Source: Blastomonas fulva
Lineage (GTDB): Bacteria; Pseudomonadota; Alphaproteobacteria; Sphingomonadales; Sphingomonadaceae
DNA: 64,000 nt
NCBI RefSeq assembly: GCF_003431825.1
Contig: NZ_CP020084.1
Coordinates: forward strand, 62,001-126,000
Direction: 5' to 3'
This document shows positions 7,314 through 16,961 of the stretch, one piece after another. The notes under the pieces were generated by a model. The model was not told the DNA's origin, searched no databases, and saw only the letters and a list, made by a program, of their open reading frames with translations. The position numbers and the translations under genes were made by a program. Position 1 is the first letter of the stretch. Every line of letters starts with the position of its first letter.

Positions 7314-8603
7314 ATGGATTTTCTTAAGCGCAAGCCCAAGGATCTGGATGGCGCCGAGGCCGATGGCCGCGATGCGGTCGATGAAACGGGCTCGATCATC
7401 GACAATGACAAGGCACAGAAGCGCCAGAGAATGCTGTTTTTCGGGCTGGGTGGTGTCGCGGTCGTGGCTTCGACCATGTATGTCTTGCGGACGGAAACCG
7501 CGGTCGAAGAGGCAACCAAGCCTGGGCATGAGACCGAGGTGTCAACCGATGCCCTGATGAACCGACAGCGCGTCGATCAGGAATGGATGGCCATCTACGA
7601 GGGTCAGGTTAACTCCCAGGATCAGCGTCTCAAGGGCGTCGAGGCGCAGGCTGGTCAGGTTGCGCAATTGCAGAGCGAGATTCAGGCATTGCGCGGTGAA
7701 AATGCCGCGATGGCGCGCGACGGGCAGCAGGTGCTCGAGGCCTATGAGCGTGAGAACCAGCAACTGCGCCAGCAGGTCACCAGGGGCACCCCCCGCCCGA
7801 CTGCCCCCGGGCCGGTCGCGGCTGCCCGTGAGATGGGCGTGCCTTCGCCGGCTGCGTCCGGCGCACCTTCCGCCACATTGCCCCGCCGCGGCAACGATGT
7901 GCAGATGGTGTCTTTCGCGCAAGCGGGCGGGACGGGCTCGCGCATTGATCCGGCCAAGGCCCCTGCGGTTTACACCGACTCGCCGAACTACCTCCCGCCC
8001 AACTCGATCGCGAATGCCACCGTGGTGGTCGGCGTTGATGCCACGACCAATACCCGCAGCCAGAGTGACCCTCTTCCGGTTCTTCTGCGTATCACGGGGC
8101 CGGCGCGCTCGGTCTATGGTGACGGTAAGCTGCTCGCGACCCGTGTGCAGGGCTGCATGGTCAATGGTGCGGCTTACGGCGATCTCTCCAGCGAGAAGGT
8201 CTATGTGAAGCTGCAGCGCATGACCTGCGCGCAGCCCGGCGGGCGCTTTGCGGTGTCCGAGGTCAAGGGCTTCATTGCCTTCGGCGGCAAAGTCGGCGTT
8301 CGCGGACGGGTTGTCAGCCGTGAAGGATCGCTGACCACGCAAGCGTTTCTCGCAGGGCTGGTGAGCGGGGTGGGCAACGCCTTTCAGGGTGCCAACCAGA
8401 TCCCCCGGATTTCCCAGGATCCCGTGCTCCCGTCAGCTTCCGATGTCGGCATTCAGGCTATTGGCGGCGGCGCGGCCAACGCTGGGAACACGCTCTCCGA
8501 CTATCTGATCGAACGGGCCGAGCAATATCAGCCGGTCGTCGAGATGCCCACCGGTGCTGCGGTCGAGGTCGTGTTCCTCGACGGCACCTTCATCAGGAAT
8601 TGA
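7314..8603 (+). CDS. traB: TraB, VirB10-like core complex scaffold
   Basis: A 429-residue protein: cytoplasmic N-terminus, single transmembrane segment (about residues 42-60), a coiled-coil stretch (about 85-150), a Pro/Ala-rich linker and the VirB10/TraB C-terminal beta domain with the GDGKLLATRVQGCMVNGAAYGDLSSE-like region (shown in part by VQGCMVNGAAYGDLSSE). It links inner and outer membranes and senses energy from the ATPases. Followed with overlap by the DsbC-like gene. Confidence 0.92.
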   Translation: MDFLKRKPKDLDGAEADGRDAVDETGSIIDNDKAQKRQRMLFFGLGGVAVVASTMYVLRTETAVEEATKPGHETEVSTDALMNRQRVDQEWMAIYEGQVNSQDQRLKGVEAQAGQVAQLQSEIQALRGENAAMARDGQQVLEAYERENQQLRQQVTRGTPRPTAPGPVAAAREMGVPSPAASGAPSATLPRRGNDVQMVSFAQAGGTGSRIDPAKAPAVYTDSPNYLPPNSIANATVVVGVDATTNTRSQSDPLPVLLRITGPARSVYGDGKLLATRVQGCMVNGAAYGDLSSEKVYVKLQRMTCAQPGGRFAVSEVKGFIAFGGKVGVRGRVVSREGSLTTQAFLAGLVSGVGNAFQGANQIPRISQDPVLPSASDVGIQAIGGGAANAGNTLSDYLIERAEQYQPVVEMPTGAAVEVVFLDGTFIRN

Positions 8604-8611
8604 GGCCCGTC

Positions 8612-9457
8612 ATGGAATTCAAATGGACCACATGGAAGGTGGCAGGGGCCGCCCTCGCGCTCACTGGCTCCCTCGCTGCAATTGCAGCAGCCGCTCATGC
8701 CGCGGCGGCAGACGACGCTGCGACGATCAAGGCAGCGCTGGTCAAACGTCTCCCCAAGACCGAGATCACCATGATCGACTGCGACAAGATCGAGGGCGTT
8801 TGCGAAGTTCAGGCACGCCAGAACCTCTTCTACATCGACCGCTCGGCGCGCTATCTCATCATTGGCCGTGTCTACGACATGGAGACCAAGCAGGATCTCA
8901 CAGCTGCCCGGTTGCTCGAGATGAACCCGGACATGCTGGTTGGGGCGGGGGGCGCTGGCGAGAGTCAGGACGGCGCGGCCGAACCAACACAGGCACGTCA
9001 GGCAGGGGCGGGCGACGCGGGGCCACTGCCACGGATCGATCCTGCAGCGCTCGCAGCTCTGCCCTCGAGCGGCAGCGTTGTGATGGGCAAGGGTGGCCGG
9101 ACGCTCACCGTCTTCAGCGATTTCCGGTGCGGGTATTGCAAACGCCTCCACGAAACCCTCGCGACGCTCGACGTTAAGGTCGTTGAGCGCCCGATTTCGG
9201 TTCTCGGCACCCGTCCAATCTCAGAGGCGGTCATCTGTGCGAGCGACAAGCGCCGCGCGGTTAATGAAGCCTATGACGGAGGCGCGATCACGAGCGGTCG
9301 GCGCTGCGACACCTCGGGCCTCGATGCCAATGAGGCCTTTGCGAGGAAGCATGGCTTCACCGGCACCCCGGTCATTGTGCGCGACGATGGCGCTGTCCTT
9401 CACGGCTTCCGCCCTCGCGAGTTCCTCGAAACCTGGCTGAAGGAGAAGGTGTCATGA
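8612..9457 (+). CDS. DsbC-like periplasmic disulfide isomerase of the transfer cluster
   Basis: A 281-residue protein with a signal peptide, a DsbC-type N-terminal dimerisation region and a thioredoxin fold with active site CGYC (C173 and C176). It would correct disulfides in Cys-rich transfer proteins such as TraU, TraN and TraH. An in-frame TTG at 8600 overlaps the traB stop, but ATG 8612 has a better AGG spacing. DsbC homologues between traB and traV/traC are typical of SXT/IncA/C-like MPF_F clusters. Confidence 0.88.
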   Translation: MEFKWTTWKVAGAALALTGSLAAIAAAAHAAAADDAATIKAALVKRLPKTEITMIDCDKIEGVCEVQARQNLFYIDRSARYLIIGRVYDMETKQDLTAARLLEMNPDMLVGAGGAGESQDGAAEPTQARQAGAGDAGPLPRIDPAALAALPSSGSVVMGKGGRTLTVFSDFRCGYCKRLHETLATLDVKVVERPISVLGTRPISEAVICASDKRRAVNEAYDGGAITSGRRCDTSGLDANEAFARKHGFTGTPVIVRDDGAVLHGFRPREFLETWLKEKVS

Positions 9458-10164
9458 ACACCAAAGGCGCAATGGCAATCGCGGCGGTGACGTTCTCCCT
9501 GTCGGCCTGTACGACGCTCGGTACCAATGTCAGCGGCAAGTTTCGCTGTGAGGCTGCAGACGGTATCTGCGCGCCTTCGCTGGTGATCGATGACAGCGCA
9601 ATTGCGCGGATCGAGGAAACGACCTCGGCGGATCTTCTGAACCCTGCAGGCCCGTTCCGGATGGACGACGGGATCTCCGCGCCTGTGCGGGGCCAGTCGC
9701 TCGGTTCGGAAGCACTCGTTGCGCGTTCATCGCCGAGTTACGAGCTGTCTGTCGTGTTTCCGGGCTACACGGATGCCGCAGGCACAGCCCATGCCCGCAT
9801 CGCGTTGCCAGTTAAGGCGATGCTCCCGGGCCGGGGCGATGCTCTCGAGACAATTGCGCTACGAGGTGCAAAGCCTGCGCGTGCTCAGGGGCTGTTGGCG
9901 GCCGCCGAGAGCGCACCGCAATTCATGGCGATTGCCCCTGGCATCTTGGATGACGGTCAGCCGGGTTCTGTGGGCGCTGAGACTGCCATGGCGTCCAATC
10001 TTCCAGAGACCCCAGCGCCGATACATCAGGCCCCAGCCCAGCAAGCGGCTTCCCAGCCTGCCAACCCGATCGCTGAGATCGAGGCGAAGGTCTCCGAGCG
10101 CCTCGCATCACAGCAGCGATTGCCGAGGCGCGAGGCTGCCTCATTCCCTGCAACGCCGGAGTAA
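9454..10164 (+). CDS. traV: TraV, outer-membrane lipoprotein (VirB7-like)
   Basis: A 236-residue protein with a lipobox LSAC near residue 19, so probably an outer-membrane lipoprotein. The TraV signature GKFRCEAADGICAPS, with two Cys, follows. TraV anchors TraK and TraB in the outer membrane. The C-terminal half is Pro/Ala/Gln-rich and low-complexity. ATGA overlap with the DsbC-like gene. Confidence 0.88.
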   Translation: MNTKGAMAIAAVTFSLSACTTLGTNVSGKFRCEAADGICAPSLVIDDSAIARIEETTSADLLNPAGPFRMDDGISAPVRGQSLGSEALVARSSPSYELSVVFPGYTDAAGTAHARIALPVKAMLPGRGDALETIALRGAKPARAQGLLAAAESAPQFMAIAPGILDDGQPGSVGAETAMASNLPETPAPIHQAPAQQAASQPANPIAEIEAKVSERLASQQRLPRREAASFPATPE

Positions 10165-10170
10165 TGCGCC

Positions 10171-12744
10171 ATGCTGCAGGCCCTCACCAACATCATCGAT
10201 CTGGTAACCGGCGATGCTCGCAAGCCTGAGCAGAACGCCCGGCCTGCCAGCGTGCCAATGCTGTCGCATTTTCTCGGATATCGCTCGTTCGATGAGGAGA
10301 AGCGCATCTTTCATCAGGTCCGCTCGAAGGGTTTCATCATCGAGCTCGCCCCGCTTGTCGGCGCAAACGACCGGGTCAATGACGTGATCGGGTCGCTCTT
10401 CTCCGACATTCTTCTGCCCGGCACGAAGTTCTCGGTCACGAACTATTCGAGCCCGCGCGTTGCCGAGAAACTGCAGACCTGGGCGTTGCCGCGCTACAAG
10501 GCTTCGGGGGTTTTCCAGACGCTTGCCCGCCACCGCGTCGACAAGTTGCGCAATGGAGCATGGTCCACGCTTGCCAGCGATGGCCCGTTCTTTGTGCGGA
10601 GCTTTCGCGTGTTGCTGGCAGTCGGGATAAGTGATGGTTCGGGCCTTTCGACCGATGACCTCCTGACCATGCGTGAGGGAATCATTTCTGCCCTCGATTC
10701 CATCGATGTCCCGGTCAAGGAATTCGCTCCGACCGACCTCATCCGCTTCTTCGATGAGATCCTCGCCCCGTCCACGGGCGCTGGCGATGAAGTGCCGGGA
10801 TACAACCGGTTCGATCCCATCAATGAGCAATGTATCAGGCGGGATCTCGTCACCCATGTCGGGCGTGACCGCCTCGTGCTTGAGGCACAGTCGTTGCGGC
10901 CAACCGGCTCATCAGTCGATGGCGTGCCCGAGTTGAAGGACTACGTGCCTGAGCGCTTCGATGTGCGCACCATGGCGGTGCGCAATTTTCCGGATCGCTG
11001 GGCACCCTGGGATAGCCAGAAGGTGATTGGGGACATCTTCAACCCCAAGCTCTCTCTGCCTTGTCCCGTCTTGCAGACGGCTTGTGGGGTGATCCCCAAC
11101 CAGGAGTCTTCTGAAGCGAAGGCCGGCTACAAGTTCGTGCGCACAAGCTCGCTTGCGGAAGGCAAGGGCGTGAAGCTTGTGCCCAAGTTGCGTACCGAAG
11201 CGGCTGAGTGGCAGTTCGTGGCCGACCGGGTCAAGCAGGGCGAGAAGCTCGTGTCCTGCTACTACGCTGTCACGATCATTGCGCCGAAGGGCCGGGGCGA
11301 GCCCTGCGAGCGCACGCTGAAGGCTCTCTACAAGGCGAGCGGGTGGGATCTGATTGACGAGACCCATATCCAGCTTCCCGCCTTCATGGCACACTTTCCG
11401 CTGCTGCTGGCTGACGGGCTCGATAGCGACCTCAAGCGGATGAAGCGCATGCGCACCATGCGCTCGGCGAACCTTGCCGCGATTGCGCCGATCCAGGGCG
11501 AATACATCGGCGGTAACATCCCGCACCTGCTCTTCATAGGACGCCGGGGGCAGCCGCAATTCTGGTCACCCTTCCAGAACAGTGCCGGCAACCACAATGT
11601 CGCGATCTCGGGCAAGTCCGGCTCGGGCAAGTCGGTGCTCCTACAGGACCTCACGGCAAGTTTTGCAGGGGTGGGAGCCAAGACCATCGTGATCGATGAC
11701 GGCCGCAGCTTCGAGCATATGGCCAAGGCGCTGGGCGGGACCTTCACCGAGTTCAAGCTGTCTTCGGGCATTTCGATCAACCCGTTTCGCATGATCGACG
11801 AGACCCTTGCCGAAGGGGACGACGACTATCTGGTCGACTGCCTTGCGATGCTCAAATCCATCGTGTCGCAGATGGCGCGCAACGAGACCCGGCTCAATGA
11901 CACCGAACGCGGGCTTATCGACCAGGCGGTCAATCTTGTGTGGGACACCCATGGGCGGGACGGCACAATCGATCACGTGATGCAGGCCCTCAAGGGCCAC
12001 GAGCATCCCTTCGCCTATGATCTGGCGACCTCGCTGCTGCCGTTCGCGGCCAAGGGCACCTACGGGAAGTTCTTCCTTGGCGATGCCAACCTTGATCTGT
12101 CGGCCGATCTTACCGTGTTCGAGCTCTCGGACCTTGCGACCCGGGTGGAGCTGCGCGGTGTCGTGTTGACCTCGATCATGTTCATTGCCTCGCAGGTTAT
12201 GCGCCGGATGGACCGCGCGATCCCGAAACCGCTGATCATCGATGAAGCCTGGCAGATGCTGAAGGGCGGGGCGATGGCCGACTTCGTCGAGACCTATTCG
12301 CGCACCTGCCGCAAATATGGCGGCGCGCTGATCACCGCGACGCAGTCGATTCACGATTACTACAAGTCCGAAGGCTCGCGGGCCGCCCTCGAAAACTCCG
12401 ACTGGTTCCTCATCCTCCAGCAGAAGGGCGAGACCATCTCGGATTTCCGCAATTCGGACCGCTTCGAGATGGACAACATGACCGAGGCTTTGCTTCGGTC
12501 GCTGAAGCGCAATGGCACCGACTATTCGGACATATTCATCCGGGGGCCAGAGACCGAATGCGTCGCTCGGCTCGTCCTCGACCGGTTCTCAGGCACGCTC
12601 TATTCATCGAGCCCGCATGTCTTCGCTCAGATCGAGGACTATGTGCATCGTGGCTACCGGATGCCCGAAGCGATCGAGGCGGTGGCTTTCCCTGAAGATC
12701 ATCGAGAGCCTGAAGGACTTCCGATGAGGGAGGCTGCGGAATGA
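10171..12744 (+). CDS. traC: TraC, VirB4-family ATPase
   Basis: An 857-residue cytoplasmic ATPase that powers pilus assembly. Walker A is GKSGSGKS (residues 481-488); Walker B is LIIDEAWQML with D691. The AAA domain is preceded by the VirB4 N-terminal domain. TRSIHDYY-like sensor stretches (TATQSIHDYY) and QQKGETISDFR near the C-terminus fit the TraC subfamily. Starts 6 bp after the traV stop and overlaps the next gene by 4 bp. Confidence 0.95.
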   Translation: MLQALTNIIDLVTGDARKPEQNARPASVPMLSHFLGYRSFDEEKRIFHQVRSKGFIIELAPLVGANDRVNDVIGSLFSDILLPGTKFSVTNYSSPRVAEKLQTWALPRYKASGVFQTLARHRVDKLRNGAWSTLASDGPFFVRSFRVLLAVGISDGSGLSTDDLLTMREGIISALDSIDVPVKEFAPTDLIRFFDEILAPSTGAGDEVPGYNRFDPINEQCIRRDLVTHVGRDRLVLEAQSLRPTGSSVDGVPELKDYVPERFDVRTMAVRNFPDRWAPWDSQKVIGDIFNPKLSLPCPVLQTACGVIPNQESSEAKAGYKFVRTSSLAEGKGVKLVPKLRTEAAEWQFVADRVKQGEKLVSCYYAVTIIAPKGRGEPCERTLKALYKASGWDLIDETHIQLPAFMAHFPLLLADGLDSDLKRMKRMRTMRSANLAAIAPIQGEYIGGNIPHLLFIGRRGQPQFWSPFQNSAGNHNVAISGKSGSGKSVLLQDLTASFAGVGAKTIVIDDGRSFEHMAKALGGTFTEFKLSSGISINPFRMIDETLAEGDDDYLVDCLAMLKSIVSQMARNETRLNDTERGLIDQAVNLVWDTHGRDGTIDHVMQALKGHEHPFAYDLATSLLPFAAKGTYGKFFLGDANLDLSADLTVFELSDLATRVELRGVVLTSIMFIASQVMRRMDRAIPKPLIIDEAWQMLKGGAMADFVETYSRTCRKYGGALITATQSIHDYYKSEGSRAALENSDWFLILQQKGETISDFRNSDRFEMDNMTEALLRSLKRNGTDYSDIFIRGPETECVARLVLDRFSGTLYSSSPHVFAQIEDYVHRGYRMPEAIEAVAFPEDHREPEGLPMREAAE

Positions 12745-13106
12745 GCACGCCTTCTCGTCCTTTGGTCCGTTCCAGGGCCCGCCGCTCGGCCGCAGCGCGC
12801 CGCAAGCAGGCCGCTCAGGATCTTCTCGTTATCGCCCTTCGGCTCAGCGGTTGGCTTGCCACCAGCGCGCTTGCGACCCTCGGCATCGCCACCCTGTTCT
12901 TCCTTGTCCTTGGCGGCTTCACTCTCGATGGCCTGATGCTCCAGCTGGACAATCTCGCGTCGCGCTTCGTTGCAGCAGACGCTTCGAGACGCGGCCAGTT
13001 CGCGGCCATCAGCTTCGGCGTCATGCTCACAGGCTTTGTGCTGATCGCCTTCTTCCGCCGCGCGAGCCTGATTTCAGCCTTCTTTGTAGCCGGAGATGAC
13101 CAATGA
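12741..13106 (+). CDS. Membrane protein of unknown function between traC and trbI
   Basis: A 121-residue protein with a strongly basic N-terminus (RSRARRSAAARRKQ) and two hydrophobic segments (about 27-55 and 88-112), so a two-pass inner-membrane protein with the N-terminus inside. It overlaps traC and trbI by 4 bp each and is clearly part of the operon. No F-plasmid counterpart is recognised. Confidence 0.75.
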   Translation: MSTPSRPLVRSRARRSAAARRKQAAQDLLVIALRLSGWLATSALATLGIATLFFLVLGGFTLDGLMLQLDNLASRFVAADASRRGQFAAISFGVMLTGFVLIAFFRRASLISAFFVAGDDQ

Positions 13107-13669
13107 CGGACCTTTTCGACCATATGGCTGCGCCTGCCACACCCGCGTCGGCAAAGGCCTCGCAGGTCAAACCTCGCGGTCGCTTTGCCGCGCTGTCGGC
13201 TCGCGAAATCCTCCTGTTCGCTGGCGCTGCGACGACCTTTGTCTGGGGGGCCTGGGTCACCAAGAGTGTTGCCGCACAGGGGTCAGGGCAGCAGGAATTC
13301 GTCCAGCTTCAGCTGCAGGGCATCATCGGGGAGTATCTCCAGGCACAGGCACGCTCGAATGCCGACGAGCAGACCGCCGCCCGGCAAACCGCTGTCTTCA
13401 TGGCAGCGCTGGATGAGACGGTCTCCGGCCTGTCGAAGTCCGGGAAAGTCGTGCTCGTTCACGAGGCGATCGTAGGGGGCGAAGTTCCCGACGTTACGCA
13501 GAGCGTGAAGACTGCCGTTTACGCAAAGGTTCCGCGTCCCCAACCGGCGCAGGCGCAATCTTCCCAGTCGCTGGGGGCTGCTCCTCAGGGTCAGGCGGCC
13601 CGCGTTGAACAGGAGATGCAGGCCTTTATGGCTGCCAATCAGGGACGTCAGCGCGATGGCAAACCCTGA
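13103..13669 (+). CDS. trbI: TrbI, F-type conjugation protein
   Basis: A 188-residue single-pass membrane protein (segment at about residues 35-55) with a periplasmic C-terminus. The stretch KVVLVHEAIVGGEVPDVTQ matches the F-type TrbI core. TrbI influences pilus extension and retraction. The tail is Gln/Ala/Pro-rich. It overlaps the peptidase gene by 14 bp. Confidence 0.85.
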   Translation: MTDLFDHMAAPATPASAKASQVKPRGRFAALSAREILLFAGAATTFVWGAWVTKSVAAQGSGQQEFVQLQLQGIIGEYLQAQARSNADEQTAARQTAVFMAALDETVSGLSKSGKVVLVHEAIVGGEVPDVTQSVKTAVYAKVPRPQPAQAQSSQSLGAAPQGQAARVEQEMQAFMAANQGRQRDGKP

Positions 13670-14255
13670 TCAGTTCCTTCGTTCGGCTCAGCGCAAGGGG
13701 TTTGCTCGGCTTTTGTCGGACGGCGAGCCTCCTGCGACGACAGGCAGGACCAGACGCCTTTCGACCGGCGGCAGGCTTATGGCGATCGCTGCTATCTGTC
13801 TCGTTGCAGGTGCCCTCAGCGCAGCTTCGAAGTGGAGCGAGAACCACGCGCTGATGATCAACGTGACGGACTCGCTCCCGAACTGGGCGTTCGTGGTCGA
13901 AGCCAGGCGTTTTCCGGTGCGCGGGGACTATGTGGTTTTCCATCCCGGTCATGATCCCATTACGGTCAAGTATTTTGGGGCGAAGCCGGCGGCTTTCACC
14001 AAGATCGCTCTTGGTCTGCCAGGCGACACGGTGACGCGCATCGGCAATGATGTGCACGTCAACGGGAAGCGCGTGGCGACGATCAAACCTATGACGAAGC
14101 GAGGCGATCCTCTTGCCGCTGGCCCGCTTGGAGTTGTGCCGGAAGGCTGCATTTTTGCAGGCACTCCGCACAAGGACGGGTTCGACAGCCGCTATGCGCA
14201 TATCGGCTTTGTGTGCCGCGACCGGCTTGTCGGCACCGGGCAGCCAATCCTGTGA
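13656..14255 (+). CDS. TraF/TrhF-type S26 signal peptidase
   Basis: A 199-residue serine peptidase of family S26 with an N-terminal membrane segment (about 40-57). Motifs: SLPNWAF with probable nucleophile S73, RGDYVVFHP, and the lysine motif TKIALGLPGDTV with probable general base K116. In conjugation clusters such enzymes process or cyclise the pilin. ATG 13656 is chosen; the frame is open upstream only inside trbI. Unlike many homologues, the residue after NW is Ala rather than Gly-Leu. Confidence 0.85.
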   Translation: MANPDQFLRSAQRKGFARLLSDGEPPATTGRTRRLSTGGRLMAIAAICLVAGALSAASKWSENHALMINVTDSLPNWAFVVEARRFPVRGDYVVFHPGHDPITVKYFGAKPAAFTKIALGLPGDTVTRIGNDVHVNGKRVATIKPMTKRGDPLAAGPLGVVPEGCIFAGTPHKDGFDSRYAHIGFVCRDRLVGTGQPIL

Positions 14256-14914
14256 GGGTCGCTTTCTCCTTCCTCGTTGCTGGCGGACTTGCGGTGTCAG
14301 CGACCGCCTCGAGCGGCGGGGCAGTGTCGGGGCAAAGCGTCGATCACGGGCAAATAGGCCAGACATGGTCCATTGCTGAGCCAGATCTCCTGAGCGTTAT
14401 CAAGGCGCGGCTCGACCATGCGGCTGCCACTGGAAAACTCGATCAGATGAATCGTCAGTTCGCCGAGAAGGTGAAGGCGAGGGTGATGCGCCCGGTCCCG
14501 GTCTCCGGGATTTCGCCTGCGGAAGAGACCCGGAGTTGGGAGTTCGATCCGTCGATCCGGATCGACAAGGACATCCGTGATCACAAGGGGAACCTGATTG
14601 CTGTGGCGGGTCAGCGCGTCAATCCGCTTACCGCCGCTGCGCTTAGCAAGAAACTTCTCTTCGTTGATGGTGACGATCCGGCAGAAGTCGAATGGGCGAT
14701 GAAGCACGGCGGCGATGCGCGCGCCAAGATCATCTTCGTTGATGGCTCTCCGTTCGAGCTGATGAAGGCTCACCAACGCCGGTTCTACTTTGACCAGGAC
14801 GGCCGTCTTACCAGCTATTTCGGGATACGCCGGACCCCGGCGCTGGTCGAGCAGCGCGGCGACGTCCTCATAGTCACTGAGCAAGCCATTGCGCGCAAGG
14901 GGAGGGGGGCATGA
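14252..14914 (+). CDS. traW: TraW, pilus assembly protein
   Basis: Periplasmic protein of 220 residues with a signal peptide, starting with GTG at 14252 that overlaps the preceding TGA. The TraW core is visible: a YPI/W-like EPDLLSVIKARL start, the FDPSIRIDKDIRDHKGNLIA region and the KKLLFVDGDDPAEVEWA segment. TraW works with TrbC and TraU in pilus assembly. Confidence 0.88.
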   Translation: MRVAFSFLVAGGLAVSATASSGGAVSGQSVDHGQIGQTWSIAEPDLLSVIKARLDHAAATGKLDQMNRQFAEKVKARVMRPVPVSGISPAEETRSWEFDPSIRIDKDIRDHKGNLIAVAGQRVNPLTAAALSKKLLFVDGDDPAEVEWAMKHGGDARAKIIFVDGSPFELMKAHQRRFYFDQDGRLTSYFGIRRTPALVEQRGDVLIVTEQAIARKGRGA

Positions 14915-15183
14915 ACTCCTGGCGCAATCTGGTTCCGGCTCCCCTTGCTGCACCCGAAACGCGCGCGCTCAAGGCGGCACGTTTGCGCACGATGGCGGGT
15001 CTCTTTCTGGTCGCTGCCCTCGTCGTCTCGTTCGGGGCACTTCGGGCGCTTACCGGCATATTTGCTGTCGCACTGTTCGCAGGCGCTACGACCTTCGCCC
15101 TGCTTCAGGGGTTCCTTTGGGTCCGGGCCAAGAATGCGGCGGATGATGCCTGGCTGATGAGGGAGAGAGACGATGCGCTCTAG
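14911..15183 (+). CDS. Small two-helix membrane protein between traW and traU
   Basis: A 90-residue protein with two adjacent hydrophobic segments (about 27-45 and 48-68) and charged ends. It overlaps traW by 4 bp and traU by 11 bp, so it is operon-internal and probably coupled. No family recognised; likely an accessory of the mating-pair apparatus specific to this branch. Confidence 0.7.
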   Translation: MNSWRNLVPAPLAAPETRALKAARLRTMAGLFLVAALVVSFGALRALTGIFAVALFAGATTFALLQGFLWVRAKNAADDAWLMRERDDAL

Positions 15184-16213
15184 GCTCCTTGCGCTCCTCC
15201 TGGGTTTTGCGTCCCTGTTCATGGCGGCATCCGTGCTGGCTCCCCCGGTTCTGGCTCAGGGTCTTCCCAGCGGGCCTGGTCGGTGCTCAGGCAGTTTCGT
15301 CAATCCGGTGACCGATGTGTGCTGGGGCTGCATGTTCCCCTTGTCGCTGGGCTCGCTCAAGATCTGGCCATCATCGCGTGCCGACACCGACAATCCGGAT
15401 CTTCCGATCTGCGCCTGCGGCACGCCGGTGCCGCGCATCGGCCTTGCGATCGGGTTCTGGGAACCGGTCCGGCTGATTGATGTCTCGACCAAGCCTTGGT
15501 GCTTTCCGAACCTTGGCGGGATCAAGCTCGACCCCGGTTTTCCGATCGGTAACGGTTACGCCTCGGACGGCGCGCAGCTAGGGGGCCAGTCTCAGCGCAC
15601 CGCCAAATACCACGTGCACTATTACATCTACCCGCTTCTGTATTGGCTCGAAGTGGTGACCGATTTCCTGTGTCTCGAGGCGAGCTCGTTCGACGTTGCC
15701 TATATGAGCGAGATCGATCCGCTTTGGCAGGACGACGAGCTAGCATCTCTCCTCAATCCCGAGGCAGCGCTTTTCACCTCAGTCATCGCGCAGGCCGCCT
15801 GCTCAGCCGATTGCATCTCGGCCAGCGCAAGATTGCCTATGGATGAGCTGTTCTGGTGCTCTGGTTGCCAGGGTTCGATGTATCCGATGAACGGCAATGT
15901 TGGAGCCAATATCGGCATCAAGCAGTCATCGCGGCTCGCGGCTGAGCGCATGGTCTACAAGCTCCACCGTCAGGGTCTCGCTTGGGGCACCAGCGGATCG
16001 AAAGCGCTGTGTTCCAAGTACATCATGCCGATCCTCAAGAAGAGCCAGTACCGGATGCAGCAGGTAAATCCGACGCCCATGGTGAGTGGCCGCGAAGCCT
16101 GTTCTCCGATTGGAGCGACTACGATCTTGCCCAAATCTGGGCAGGTCTATCCCGTCAAAGGCGAGGATGTCGGCTTCCTCCTCTGGCGCAAACGCAATTG
16201 TTGCATGCTGTGA
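15173..16213 (+). CDS. traU: TraU, mating pair/DNA transfer protein
   Basis: A 346-residue periplasmic protein with a signal peptide and many cysteines. TraU features: GRCSGSFVNPVTDVCWGCMF near the mature N-terminus, HVHYYIYPLLYWLE in the middle, and the Cys-rich end. It is required for DNA transfer more than for pilus formation in F. Followed by trbC, its assembly partner. Confidence 0.93.
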   Translation: MRSRLLALLLGFASLFMAASVLAPPVLAQGLPSGPGRCSGSFVNPVTDVCWGCMFPLSLGSLKIWPSSRADTDNPDLPICACGTPVPRIGLAIGFWEPVRLIDVSTKPWCFPNLGGIKLDPGFPIGNGYASDGAQLGGQSQRTAKYHVHYYIYPLLYWLEVVTDFLCLEASSFDVAYMSEIDPLWQDDELASLLNPEAALFTSVIAQAACSADCISASARLPMDELFWCSGCQGSMYPMNGNVGANIGIKQSSRLAAERMVYKLHRQGLAWGTSGSKALCSKYIMPILKKSQYRMQQVNPTPMVSGREACSPIGATTILPKSGQVYPVKGEDVGFLLWRKRNCCML

Positions 16214-16223
16214 GGTCGCGCCA

Positions 16224-16961
16224 ATGAATCGCAGAGGACTCTTCCCCGCTCTCGCCGCCAGCCTGCTGCTTGGTGTGACCGCCGTCGTCGCTCAGGATTT
16301 GACGGACTTTGATCCCAAAGCGATCGAGGCGCGGGCCGATACATTCAAGGCCGACGCCCAAGCGCTCTTCGACTATGCTACCGCCAACGCGCAAACCCAA
16401 GGCGAAGAGGCGCAGACGGTTGTCGCGCAAGGCTATGAGGCAGCCGGCGGCCTCAATGTCTCGCAGATCGCCGGGAAAGATGGCCCCGTCGACTTCGACG
16501 AAATGGTGGCTGGCGCCAAGGCCGGCATGGCTCGCCCGAAGGGTGCGCCGCTGTTCGTGGCATTCGCGAGCCTGTCGATGCCCGAAGAGGCGCTCGCACA
16601 GATGATCGCTGACACGACCAGGGCAGGCGGCGTTGTCGTTTTCCGCGGCTTCTCCACCGGAAATCGGCAGACCTTCATCAGTGGTATCCGAAAGGTTGTC
16701 GACCAGTCTGGCGCAAGCAATGTGGCAATCGATCCCCGGCTGTTTCGATCCTTTGGTGTCGACCGAGTTCCCACCTATGTGGCTCTCGCGACCGATTTCG
16801 AGCCCTGCGATCAGCTCGATTGTGGGACCGCGCCGCCGCCGCATGATCGCATCTCAGGCAATACCAGTGTGGCTTATGTGCTCGAGACCTTCGCCGGGGC
16901 AAACGGGCCGGGCGCGCCAGTTGCCCGTCTCGCTCTTGCCAATCTGAGGGGGAAAAGGTGA
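16224..16961 (+). CDS. trbC: TrbC, F-type pilus assembly protein
   Basis: A 245-residue periplasmic protein with a signal peptide and the TrbC core LFVAFASLSMPEEAL, GGVVVFRGF and VDRVPTYV. The fold is thioredoxin-like without a CxxC. It works with TraW and TraU. ATG 16224 is chosen from the signal peptide and because longer frames run inside traU. Confidence 0.88.
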   Translation: MNRRGLFPALAASLLLGVTAVVAQDLTDFDPKAIEARADTFKADAQALFDYATANAQTQGEEAQTVVAQGYEAAGGLNVSQIAGKDGPVDFDEMVAGAKAGMARPKGAPLFVAFASLSMPEEALAQMIADTTRAGGVVVFRGFSTGNRQTFISGIRKVVDQSGASNVAIDPRLFRSFGVDRVPTYVALATDFEPCDQLDCGTAPPPHDRISGNTSVAYVLETFAGANGPGAPVARLALANLRGKR

